From NCBI GenBank assembly GCA_013822085.1, contig PNJV01000002.1, positions 62,001 through 126,000 of the forward strand: a DNA stretch of 64,000 bases. Direction: 5' to 3'. Positions 1 through 8,889 of the stretch are shown here, in pieces. Origin of the DNA: Isosphaera sp. (lineage in GTDB: Bacteria; Planctomycetota; Phycisphaerae; Phycisphaerales; UBA1924). Each line of letters opens with the position of its first letter. The stretch's first letter is position 1. Below the pieces are notes generated by a model. It saw only the letters and a list, made by a program, of their open reading frames with translations, had not been told where the DNA came from and did no database searches. The position numbers were made by a program, and so were the translations under genes.

Positions 1-3000
1 CTGGGCGCGCCGCTGGCGCCCGGGGACGATTTCTCGGTCAATCAGCTGCGGACGCGCGTCCCGCGCCTCGAGCCGGGGTCGGTCGACACGGCCCGGCCGC
101 TGCTCGACGGCGCCCGCAACGGCTTCGGCTTTGACTTTATCAACGCGATCGAGCGGCGCGACCTGTACGTCATCGCCGGGCGCGACCCGTTCGGCGTGTC
201 GCTGGTTGGCGACGAGCTCACGTCCGACCTGCGGTACGGCAACTCGTTCGGGCTGGCGGAGTTGCTGGAGCTGCGCGCCTTTGGCGGGCTCAACTCGCCC
301 GGCACGCCGTCGCGGCTCGAGAGCGCGGTGGACGGGCGGTTGCAGGGCCCCGGCGGGTCACCGGTGGGCCGGCTGGGCCCGCTGCGCAGCAACGTGCCGC
401 TGGAGAGCGACCGGGAGCTGGACCCGGCGCTTGCCGGGGCGACCAACCCGATCGACCGGTGGCAGCCGCAGCTGATGCTGGCGGGGGCCAACGTTCGGCG
501 GAGCCTGACGACGGTCAGCGGCGCCCGGCCGATCATCATGGAGGCGCTGGGGGTGGAGCTGGACGGGCAGCCGCGCGACTGGTCGTCGCTCTCGGGCGGG
601 AGCCAGCCGCTGGACATCAACGCGGCGATCGACGCGATCGTGCGCGACATCCCCGAGGACAACTTCCTGCCCATCATGATGCCGGACTCGGAGCGCCCGC
701 GGCGCGACGACGGCTCGATCACGCCCGGGGCGCGGCGCGCGGCCGAGGACATCTTCGGCGCGTACGTCTCGGCGCTGGCGCCGATGCTCGGGGTGACCGA
801 CACCAACGGCAACCGGCTCGCCCAGTGGTGGGACACGGTGCAGGTGCGCCCGGCGCTGGCCCGGCTGTTCTACGGCGCCGATCGCCAGGACTTGTCGCTC
901 CCGCCGGGCCAGGGCCCGCAGTGGACGGGCCGGCCGGCCGAGTCGGCGCTGATCACCGCGGCACACCTGACGGCGAACCTGATCGCGCGGTCGGTGCCCC
1001 GCGGAGGGACCGACCTGATTGTTGGCCCCCCCCCGAGCGGGCTGCGCGTGCGCGACGAGACGGTGGCCCTGACGGTGATGCTCACGAGCGACCTGAACTC
1101 CCCCGTCCGCACCGAGACCGACCCCGGCAACGCCGCGGCGCGGTCGTTGCCCTACGACCCGGTGGCGCTGGGCCTGAACTCGTTCCCGGGCCCCACGGCG
1201 GCGCCGAGCCTCTCGGACAGCCTGACGCGCAGCATGTTCCCGAGCTTCGCGGCGGTGCTGGACCTGGACCGCGAGATCCCGCTGGCCAACCGCGAGCTGG
1301 GCGCCCGGCTGGCGCCCGTCGGCACGCAGCTGATCAGCGACGCGGTGACGGTCTACGGCGTGACGCCCCAGCCGGTGCTGGTGCAGGTGGCCACGTTTGC
1401 GCAGTACGTCGACGCGCACGCCGGGCTGGGCGGCGACTCGGAGTTCTTCGGCACCGGGGGCGGGCCGGTGACGCCCGAGGAGCCGTCGATCGTCGGCGGC
1501 CCCAACAGCGGCGGCAACACCCCGCCCACGATCCCCAACCCCGCTGGGCCGATCACGCCGGGGAATCCGGGCGCGATCCCGGGCCCGGGATCCGGACCGG
1601 GACCGGGCGCAGGGCCCGACGGCAACTCGGGGCCGGACGTGATCCCGGACATCATCGGCGGCGGCAACGTCAACCCGATCACCATCAACGGCAACATGTC
1701 ACCGAGCAACGCCGACTTCCTCTTCGAGGTGGCGGTGGTCAAGCTGCACAACCCGTTCTCGGTGCCGCTGCCCCTGAGCGGCTCGCAGCCGGACTCGTTT
1801 CCGTACAACGACGGTGAGGTAATCACCAACCAGGAACACTTCGCGTACTTCGTCGAGTTCTCGGGGCGGTACTACGCGCTGCGGGAGATCGACGATAATG
1901 GCAACCGCAGGGCGATCGTGCTTGCGCCGGGGCAGACGCGCGCGTTCTGGTTGGGGGCCATGAGCGGCCCGGACATCGTGGACCGGTGGCAGCCGATGGC
2001 CTCGCAGTTCGGGCTTTCGCTCGACCGGGCCACGGCGTTCCAGCAGTGGATCAACGCGCAGGCGGGCGTCGGCGGGCTTGAGGTGAACCGGCTCGAGCCG
2101 TTCGATCCGGTCAGCGGCCAGCGCGTCGGCGATACGACGCTCCAGACCGAGGGGCTGGGCGTGCTGCTGCCCTACAGCGGCCCCGGCACGGTGAGCGGCG
2201 CCGCCAGCCAGGGGGACCTGCTCAACCGGCAGGTGCAGCTGTGGAAGCGCGTGAACACGCCGATCGCCGGCGCCACTCCCGCCACCGGCCGCACGCCGAT
2301 CGACCCGTCGCGCGGGACCAGGCTGACGCCCGGGGCCGACGTGCTGGTCGACCGCATCCGCGAGCCGTCGCCGCAGTTCCTGCCGGTGCTGGACAACCGC
2401 CTGGACCCGATCAACCAGCGCGTGCTGGGGACTTTCGCCGGCCCGGACCCGACGGAGGGCCTCCTGTCGCAGTTCAACCCGCTGGACAACACGGGCTTTG
2501 TGATCACGACGTACGGCGTGATCACGCGGCCGGGCCAGGACGCCGGGACGCTCGGCGAGCGCGGCGTTCTGCCGGCGTTCATGATCGAGGTGAAGAGCCC
2601 GACGGGCAGCCGGACGCCGACGGCCGGGGCCGCCGGGTCGCAGCCGCGGCCGTCGCTCAACCGCGCGACCAAGCCGTTCAACGGGCGGTCGCTGACGGTC
2701 GACGAATTCACGGGTTCGAGCGGGCTCCCGCCGAGCGCGGTGGGCCGCGAGTTCGGGGTGACGCTGGCGTCGCAGCTCAACGGGGTGACGATCGACCTGT
2801 CGCTGCGGATCGGGGCTGGGCAGCCGGGGTTCTCGGCGCCGATCACCGCCGGGCCGCAGTTCGCATACGAGAACAACGCCACGGTGCGGAACCTGATCAC
2901 GGCGGGGTTCCGCCAGGCGCGTTCGGTCCCGGCCTCGAACGGCGCCGTCGGCTCGACGATCGAGCACTACCCGCTGGTGGCCGCGGACGTGCTGAGCAAC

Positions 3001-4398
3001 CTGGCCATCGGGCCGTCTCGGCTGCACCGGACGGCGTCGCAGGTGGCGGCCCGGGGCGAGCAGATCGGCAGCGTGGACTGGTACGACAGCGAGTTCACGA
3101 CCCTGGGCGAGGCCATGGCGATGGCGCTGGGGTTCGGCGCCGCGACGCGCTCCGACGACCCGATGTTCGGCATCGCGGGGGACCCGAGCACGGGCACGGC
3201 CAACCGGCGCGTGTTCCCCAACGGCACGCTCTCGCGGACGGACTACGTGCCGACGGTGGACGTCAACGGCGACGGGCTCTTTGAGCGCTCGGTGCTGGCG
3301 TCCCCGGCCGACGCGGCCCTGGCGGTGGCCGACCGGAGCATCGGCCCCGGGATCCCGATGGGGCTGGACGTGCTCAACCGGTTCAGGTTCGACGAGTTCG
3401 CCGCCGGCGGGAGCGTGATCCCGGGTCTGGTGAACATGAACACCGCCACCGGCGCGGTGCTGCGCATGGTGCCGCTGCTTGCGCCCGACCGCGGCCAGTG
3501 GCTCGGGGCCCGCGCCGACGGCGCGGACATCATGAGCCCGCCGCAGGGCGAGTCGTTCGTGCGGCTGATCGACCGGGCCGACACGAACCAGAACAACGCC
3601 TGGGACGTGGTGGGCACGCTCGAGGCGTACCGCGACACGGGCGTTGGGCTTGCGCGGCCGCTGGTGGCCAACCAGCCGTTCCTAGACCCGATCGGGCAGC
3701 CGGTGCGGGTGGACATGCGCGGTCCCCAGAGCGGCCGGAGCGTGGTGGCCGGCGGGAGCGACCCGACCAACCGGGCCGAGATCGCCGGCGCCCCGCGGGC
3801 GCGGGTGGACCCCGGGCTGCTCACGCCGGCCGAGCTGCTGCTGGCCCGCGTCGGGGAGCTGACCCAGCCGCAGCTGCCCATCGTGCTCGGGGCCGACCCG
3901 GCGAGCGTCCCCGAGCTGACCGGGTCCGACCCGCGGGCGTTCCTGCGCGGCGTGAGCGTCGACCGCCTCGGTCGCACCCAGGCGCAGGTGAGCCAGGGCG
4001 CCTTCGACGGCCTGGCCAACGGGATCGTGCCCGATTACCACACGCCGGCGCCGCTGATCGAGGCCGGGCAGACGCCGGTGACGCCCAACTACCTCAGCGG
4101 CTCCGAGGACGTGGCCGAGAACGCGTCGGCGATCGCCAGCGCTGCGCTGGGGACGGTCTCGGTGCGGTCGGACTACTTCGTCGTGTACTTCACTCTGGAG
4201 GGGTACCGGCCCGAGGACGTGCAGACGCTGCGCTGGCAGCTCAACGCGCCGCTGCCCACGCCGTCGGCGGCCCAGAGCCTGGCCGATCCGCTGGTGCCGA
4301 CGGTCTCCAGGCGGTACATGATGGTGGTGGACCGCTCGAACGTGATCCGGCGCGACCAGGCCCCGCGCATCTTGATGCTCCAAGAGGTGCCGCAGTAA
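1..4398 (+). CDS. Large GspK-like / secretion-associated protein, 5' truncated by window edge
   Basis: Frame open from base 1 to stop at 4398; contains 'PGLVNMNTATGAVLRMVPLL', resembling the GspK 'hNVNTAP.EVLRALP' motif; Gly/Pro-rich linker around residues encoded at 1480-1660. Confidence 0.55.
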   Translation: MGAPLAPGDDFSVNQLRTRVPRLEPGSVDTARPLLDGARNGFGFDFINAIERRDLYVIAGRDPFGVSLVGDELTSDLRYGNSFGLAELLELRAFGGLNSPGTPSRLESAVDGRLQGPGGSPVGRLGPLRSNVPLESDRELDPALAGATNPIDRWQPQLMLAGANVRRSLTTVSGARPIIMEALGVELDGQPRDWSSLSGGSQPLDINAAIDAIVRDIPEDNFLPIMMPDSERPRRDDGSITPGARRAAEDIFGAYVSALAPMLGVTDTNGNRLAQWWDTVQVRPALARLFYGADRQDLSLPPGQGPQWTGRPAESALITAAHLTANLIARSVPRGGTDLIVGPPPSGLRVRDETVALTVMLTSDLNSPVRTETDPGNAAARSLPYDPVALGLNSFPGPTAAPSLSDSLTRSMFPSFAAVLDLDREIPLANRELGARLAPVGTQLISDAVTVYGVTPQPVLVQVATFAQYVDAHAGLGGDSEFFGTGGGPVTPEEPSIVGGPNSGGNTPPTIPNPAGPITPGNPGAIPGPGSGPGPGAGPDGNSGPDVIPDIIGGGNVNPITINGNMSPSNADFLFEVAVVKLHNPFSVPLPLSGSQPDSFPYNDGEVITNQEHFAYFVEFSGRYYALREIDDNGNRRAIVLAPGQTRAFWLGAMSGPDIVDRWQPMASQFGLSLDRATAFQQWINAQAGVGGLEVNRLEPFDPVSGQRVGDTTLQTEGLGVLLPYSGPGTVSGAASQGDLLNRQVQLWKRVNTPIAGATPATGRTPIDPSRGTRLTPGADVLVDRIREPSPQFLPVLDNRLDPINQRVLGTFAGPDPTEGLLSQFNPLDNTGFVITTYGVITRPGQDAGTLGERGVLPAFMIEVKSPTGSRTPTAGAAGSQPRPSLNRATKPFNGRSLTVDEFTGSSGLPPSAVGREFGVTLASQLNGVTIDLSLRIGAGQPGFSAPITAGPQFAYENNATVRNLITAGFRQARSVPASNGAVGSTIEHYPLVAADVLSNLAIGPSRLHRTASQVAARGEQIGSVDWYDSEFTTLGEAMAMALGFGAATRSDDPMFGIAGDPSTGTANRRVFPNGTLSRTDYVPTVDVNGDGLFERSVLASPADAALAVADRSIGPGIPMGLDVLNRFRFDEFAAGGSVIPGLVNMNTATGAVLRMVPLLAPDRGQWLGARADGADIMSPPQGESFVRLIDRADTNQNNAWDVVGTLEAYRDTGVGLARPLVANQPFLDPIGQPVRVDMRGPQSGRSVVAGGSDPTNRAEIAGAPRARVDPGLLTPAELLLARVGELTQPQLPIVLGADPASVPELTGSDPRAFLRGVSVDRLGRTQAQVSQGAFDGLANGIVPDYHTPAPLIEAGQTPVTPNYLSGSEDVAENASAIASAALGTVSVRSDYFVVYFTLEGYRPEDVQTLRWQLNAPLPTPSAAQSLADPLVPTVSRRYMMVVDRSNVIRRDQAPRILMLQEVPQ

Positions 4399-4494
4399 GC
4401 CCGCCCCCGGCGTAGGATGGTCCCGCGTGCGCGGCGTGGTCGGCCGGGAGTGCAAGCCCTCGGCCAACAGCAGGGGCCCGGCGCGTGCGATGAG

Positions 4495-4568
4495 CAGGGT
4501 GTAGCTCAGCTTGGTAGAGCGCGGGGTTTGGGTCCTCGAGGCCGCTGGTTCAAGTCCAGTCACCCTGA
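4495..4568 (+). tRNA. tRNA-Pro (anticodon TGG)
   Basis: Cloverleaf folds by hand: acceptor CAGGGTG/CACCCTG, D-stem GCTC/GAGC, anticodon loop TTTGGGT, T-arm GCTGG-TTCAAGT-CCAGT; no encoded CCA. Confidence 0.93.
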
Positions 4569-4666
4569 TTGAGCGCCGCCGCGCCAGCGGTGTCGCTGCC
4601 TGGACGGCAGCGCCGCGTGGGTGATACCGCCGCGTGGGCGCGACTAGGCCGGTATGCTCTGGGCCG

Positions 4667-5920
4667 ATGCCACAGGGACCGCTCGACGATGTTGCGCCGG
4701 CGTTGGATCGGCCGCCGGCCCGGGTAGGATGGTGGGAGCCCGGCGGGGCGCTGCGGCGGTCGCCGTGGGGCGTGGCGGGGCTGGCGGTGCTGGGGCTGCT
4801 GCTTGCGGTGTGCGTGGGGGCCGTGCCGGTGGCGCTTGCGCCCGTGGCCGAGCCCGGGACGGCGCACATGGAGGGGCAGGGTCTGGCCCGGCCGACGAGC
4901 CCGCGCTACGACGTGACCAACCGACTTGCGCTGCGCCTGCCGCCGTTCTGGGCCTGGTGGGAGTGGTCGGCGGCGGACCGGGTCGAGGCGCGCGCGGCGC
5001 TGGCCTTCGACTCGGTCCGGCGCGCCGAGGCCGACCGCCGCGGGGTCTCGCTCGAGGCGCTGGAGGCAGCGGGGTACACGCCCGCCCAGGGCGGGGGCCA
5101 AGGCGGGGGCGCGGCGCGGTACTGGCTGGGGACCGACACGCTGGGGCGCAGCGTGCTGTGGCGGCTGCTCTTTGGCGGCGCGATCTCGCTGGGGATCGGG
5201 CTTGCAGCAGCGGGGATCTCGGTGGTGCTCGGGACGCTGTACGGCGCCGCCGCGGGGTACGCGGGCGGTCGCGTCGATGGGGTCATGATGCGCGCCGTGG
5301 ACGTGCTCTACGGGCTGCCGTACGTGCTGCTGGTGGTGCTGCTGGCGGTGGCCTCCGAGGGCCTGGTCGACCGGCTGATCGCGGCGGGGGCCGGCCAGAG
5401 CGGGAGCGGCGGGGCCGGCGGGGCGGGTGGATTGGTCGGGTGGCTGGGCGGCGTGGTCGGGGCGTACCGCTCGGCGATCGAGGTTGGCACGCTGCTGCTG
5501 GCGATCGGGGCGGTGTCGTGGCTGACGCTCTCGCGTGTGATCCGCGGGCAGGTGCTCTCGCTCAAGTCGCAGCCGTTTGTGGAGGCGGCGCGCGCGATGG
5601 GGGCGCGGCCGGGCCGGATCTTTGCGCGGCACCTGGGCCCGAACCTCGTCGGGCCGGTGGTCGTGTACGCGACGCTGACGGTGCCGCAGGCGATCTTGCA
5701 GGAGAGCTTCCTGAGCTTCTTGGGGATCGGCGTGCAGCCGCCGCTGCCGAGCTGGGGGAACATGGCCTCCGACGGGCTGACGGAGCTGAACACGGTGCGA
5801 TCGAACTGGTGGCTGCTGGTCTTCCCGTGCGTGATGCTCGGGGTGACGCTGCTGGCGTTGAACTTCGTGGGCGAGGCCGTGCGCGAGGCGCTGGACCCCA
5901 AGCGGTCGGCGGCGCGCTGA
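4667..5920 (+). CDS. ABC transporter permease, oligopeptide/dipeptide OppC/DppC type
   Basis: 'YWLGTDTLGRSVLWRLLFGGAISLGIG' and the EAA-loop region 'EAARAMGARPGRIFARHLGPN' typical of OppC; ATG at 4667 preferred over ORF start 4634. Confidence 0.88.
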   Translation: MPQGPLDDVAPALDRPPARVGWWEPGGALRRSPWGVAGLAVLGLLLAVCVGAVPVALAPVAEPGTAHMEGQGLARPTSPRYDVTNRLALRLPPFWAWWEWSAADRVEARAALAFDSVRRAEADRRGVSLEALEAAGYTPAQGGGQGGGAARYWLGTDTLGRSVLWRLLFGGAISLGIGLAAAGISVVLGTLYGAAAGYAGGRVDGVMMRAVDVLYGLPYVLLVVLLAVASEGLVDRLIAAGAGQSGSGGAGGAGGLVGWLGGVVGAYRSAIEVGTLLLAIGAVSWLTLSRVIRGQVLSLKSQPFVEAARAMGARPGRIFARHLGPNLVGPVVVYATLTVPQAILQESFLSFLGIGVQPPLPSWGNMASDGLTELNTVRSNWWLLVFPCVMLGVTLLALNFVGEAVREALDPKRSAAR

Positions 5921-5944
5921 GAGCGGCCCGGAGGGAGTGAGCAG

Positions 5945-7051
5945 GTGCCCGAGGCAGCGACGCAGGCGATCGGCACGGGGGCGGACGCGCCGGCGCGGGC
6001 GCCGCTGCTGCGCGTCGAGGGGCTTGCGGTATCGTTCCCCGGGCGGCCCGCTGTGGCGCAGGGCCGGGCGGCCGGCGAGCGGGCCCTGGCCGTCGATGGG
6101 GTGAGCCTGACGGTGTACCCGGGGCAGACGGTGGCGGTGGTGGGTGAGTCCGGTTGCGGCAAGTCCGTGACTGCGATGAGCCTGCTCCAGCTGGTGCCCA
6201 GCCCGCCGGCGCGCCTTGAGGGCGGGCGCGCGGAGTTTCGGCTGCGGGGCGGCGGGTCCGTGGACCTGCTGCGGCTGCGGGGCAAGGCCCTGCGCGCGGT
6301 GCGCGGCGGCCAGATCGCCATGATCTTCCAGGAGCCGATGACCTCGCTCAACCCCGTGTACACGGTCGGGGAGCAGATCGCCGAGGCGGTGGCGATCCAC
6401 ACGGGTGTGGGCGCCGCTGAGGCCCGCGGCAGGGCCATTGCGGCGATGGCCGAGGTGGGCATCCCCGACGCCGGGGCTCGGGCCGGGGCGTACCCGCACC
6501 AGTTCTCGGGGGGGATGCGCCAGCGGGTGATGATCGCCATGGCGCTGGCGTGCGAGCCGGCGTTGCTGCTGGCCGACGAGCCGACCACGGCCCTAGACGT
6601 GACGATCCAGGCCCAGATCCTGGGCCTGCTGCGCGGTCTTCAGCGCGGCCGGGGCATGGCGGTGATGCTGATCACCCACGCGCTGGGCGTCGTGGCGGAG
6701 AACGCCGACGTGGTGTGCGTGATGTACGGCGGCCGGGTCGTTGAGTACGCGCGGGTCGGGGCGCTGTTCGATCGGCCGATGCACCCGTACACGCGCGGGC
6801 TGCTGGCGAGCATCCCGCGCACGCGTGCGCGCGTCGACAGGCTCGTGACGGTGCGCGACGTGGTCGGCGACGAGGGGCAGTTCACCAGGCTGGGCGGGGG
6901 CTTGCGGCCGTGGTGGCCCTGGCACCCGACGCCGGCGGGCACGGGCGACCCCGACTCGGCGCTGGTCGAGCTCGAACCGGGGCACTGGGTGCGCCTCTGG
7001 CGGAGCGAGGCGGTGCACGCGTGCCGGGAGTCGCACCCCGACCTTGCCTGA
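5945..7051 (+). CDS. ABC transporter ATP-binding protein, OppD/DppD type
   Basis: Walker A 'GESGCGKSV', signature '[15 protein letters not shown]', Walker B '[12 protein letters not shown]', Opp C-terminal region '[13 protein letters not shown]'. Confidence 0.93.
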   Translation: MPEAATQAIGTGADAPARAPLLRVEGLAVSFPGRPAVAQGRAAGERALAVDGVSLTVYPGQTVAVVGESGCGKSVTAMSLLQLVPSPPARLEGGRAEFRLRGGGSVDLLRLRGKALRAVRGGQIAMIFQEPMTSLNPVYTVGEQIAEAVAIHTGVGAAEARGRAIAAMAEVGIPDAGARAGAYPHQFSGGMRQRVMIAMALACEPALLLADEPTTALDVTIQAQILGLLRGLQRGRGMAVMLITHALGVVAENADVVCVMYGGRVVEYARVGALFDRPMHPYTRGLLASIPRTRARVDRLVTVRDVVGDEGQFTRLGGGLRPWWPWHPTPAGTGDPDSALVELEPGHWVRLWRSEAVHACRESHPDLA

Positions 7052-7722
7052 GGCGGGCGTGGGCGCCGGGAGCTGCCGGTGGCGGTGTTGGGGGGTTGGG
7101 GGGTTGGGGGGGTGGGGGGGTGGGGGGCGTGCGTGTCCGCGTGGCGGGCGACGAGGTTTCGCCGCGGGGCCGGACAGCGGAGGGTGGGTCGTGGGAGCCG
7201 GCGATGGCGGCTGAGAGATCAGCCCGCGGAGGGATGTCAAGGAAAAAAACCGAGGCAGGCGAGACAATTCGAGCAACAGGTTTTCCACACGGGATTGGGG
7301 CATTGGCCGGGCGATTCGCTCAGGCACAGCGGGAACAATCGCGGGAGCGCAGAGTTCTACGGATGCATATTTACTAGCCTAAAAGGCTTATATTTCCGCA
7401 AAGAAAGTGTCATGATCGTGTAAAGCTATAGGTGATCATGCGTACACACGCAAGGGGGGGTTGGATTGTCCACAACTCATGCACCGGAGGTGGCAACAAG
7501 ATCGGGCGGCGGCGCAGGGGTTCCGTGCGCGGGAATTCTGGCCCGCTGGAAGCTCTGCGTGTCCGGGCGTTTGCGCAATCTTCATGTTTGCTGCGGGCTG
7601 TCATTTGCACCGTGTTGTGACAGGGCACGGCTCGGTGGCGGGTGAGCGGGTCGGGTCTCAGCGGCGCGGGTCGGATCCCGGATCGCGCGTCGTGGGGATG
7701 ATTCGGTCAGGAGGCGTCGCCA

Positions 7723-8889
7723 GTGCGAGTCGTGCTGATGCAAGACCGGCGGTTCGTGCAGCGGGAGCGGCCGCTGGTGACTCGGCTGCAAGTGGGGCTC
7801 GCTGACGAGGGGTGGCGCGTGACGCAGTGCGTTCCCGAGTCGGTGTGGAGCGAGCTGGAGCCCGCGGTGTGGGCCGAGACGGTGCGCTGGAAGGACAGCG
7901 GCTGGCGGTGGACCCGCGGGCTGCGCGAGCGCGAGCTGATCGGCGCGGTCCGGGCGTGCGGCGGCGGGTCGAGCGTGGACGTGGTGCATTGCATGGGCCA
8001 GAGCGTGCACGGGGTCGGCTCGCGGATGGCCGGGTGGCTCGGGGCGGCGCTGGCGGTCGAGGTGTGGCGGCCCGGGATGGGGCCGGCGCTGGGCGCGCTC
8101 AAGGCGCGGCTCGGGGGCGAGGTGGCGCTGGGAGCGATCGCGGCGGACGCGGCGTACGAGGCGGAGATCGCGGCCGAGGGCGTGAGGGTTGGCCTGGCGC
8201 CGTGGGGGGTGTCGGCGGGCGGCGCTGCTGCGGGCGAGGTGCCCGCGGCGGCGGGCGTTGACGCGGCGGGTGTGTCGGAGGGGGTTGGGGTCCTGCTCAC
8301 GTTCGAGGGCGAGCGGCCCGCGGCGGTGCGCGCGTGCATGGCGGGGCTGGCGCGCGTGATGGGCGCGGCCACACGGGAGGTGATGCTGTTCGTGGACGCG
8401 GCCTCGGCGGGGTCGGTGGGAGACGGGTCGGGGGTGTGGCGGTGGGCCCGGGAGCTGGGGATCACCGAGCGGGTGTCGGTGGTGGCGGAGCTGGAGTCGC
8501 GCCGGGAGCTGCTGCACGACGCGGCGATGGTGCTGGTGCCCGAGGGCGTGTCGGCGGCGCGGTCGCTGGTGCTCGGGGCGATGGGGCACGGGCAGGTGGT
8601 GATCGCTGGGTCGGCGGGGCGGCCCGCCGGGGGCGTCCCCGAGGACGGCGTGAGCGGCGTGGTGGTGGACGCTGAGCGGGCGGAGGCGTGGGAGCGGGCG
8701 ATCGGCCGGGTGCTGGCCGACCCGGCGTGGGCGCGGGGCGTCGGCGCCGCGGCGCGCGCCTGGGTGCAGCGCGAGCGGCGCGTCAGCGGGCACGTCCGCG
8801 GCGTGATCGCTGCCTACGAGGAGCTGGTCCGGGCCCAGCGGCAGATCGGCCGAGGGGGCGTGGCGGGGACGATCGGGGGCAGGCCGTGA
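7723..8889 (+). CDS. Glycosyltransferase-like protein (GT4/GT-B type)
   Basis: Domain layout with 'RVSVVAELESRRELLHDAAMVLVPEGVSAARSLVLGAMGHGQVVIAG', resembling a GT-B C-terminal half. Confidence 0.6.
   Translation: MRVVLMQDRRFVQRERPLVTRLQVGLADEGWRVTQCVPESVWSELEPAVWAETVRWKDSGWRWTRGLRERELIGAVRACGGGSSVDVVHCMGQSVHGVGSRMAGWLGAALAVEVWRPGMGPALGALKARLGGEVALGAIAADAAYEAEIAAEGVRVGLAPWGVSAGGAAAGEVPAAAGVDAAGVSEGVGVLLTFEGERPAAVRACMAGLARVMGAATREVMLFVDAASAGSVGDGSGVWRWARELGITERVSVVAELESRRELLHDAAMVLVPEGVSAARSLVLGAMGHGQVVIAGSAGRPAGGVPEDGVSGVVVDAERAEAWERAIGRVLADPAWARGVGAAARAWVQRERRVSGHVRGVIAAYEELVRAQRQIGRGGVAGTIGGRP

Noticed and set aside
7240-7480. Firm oriC assignment
   Set aside because: Only two imperfect DnaA boxes and no dnaA/dnaN/gyr genes nearby; kept only as a region to check.
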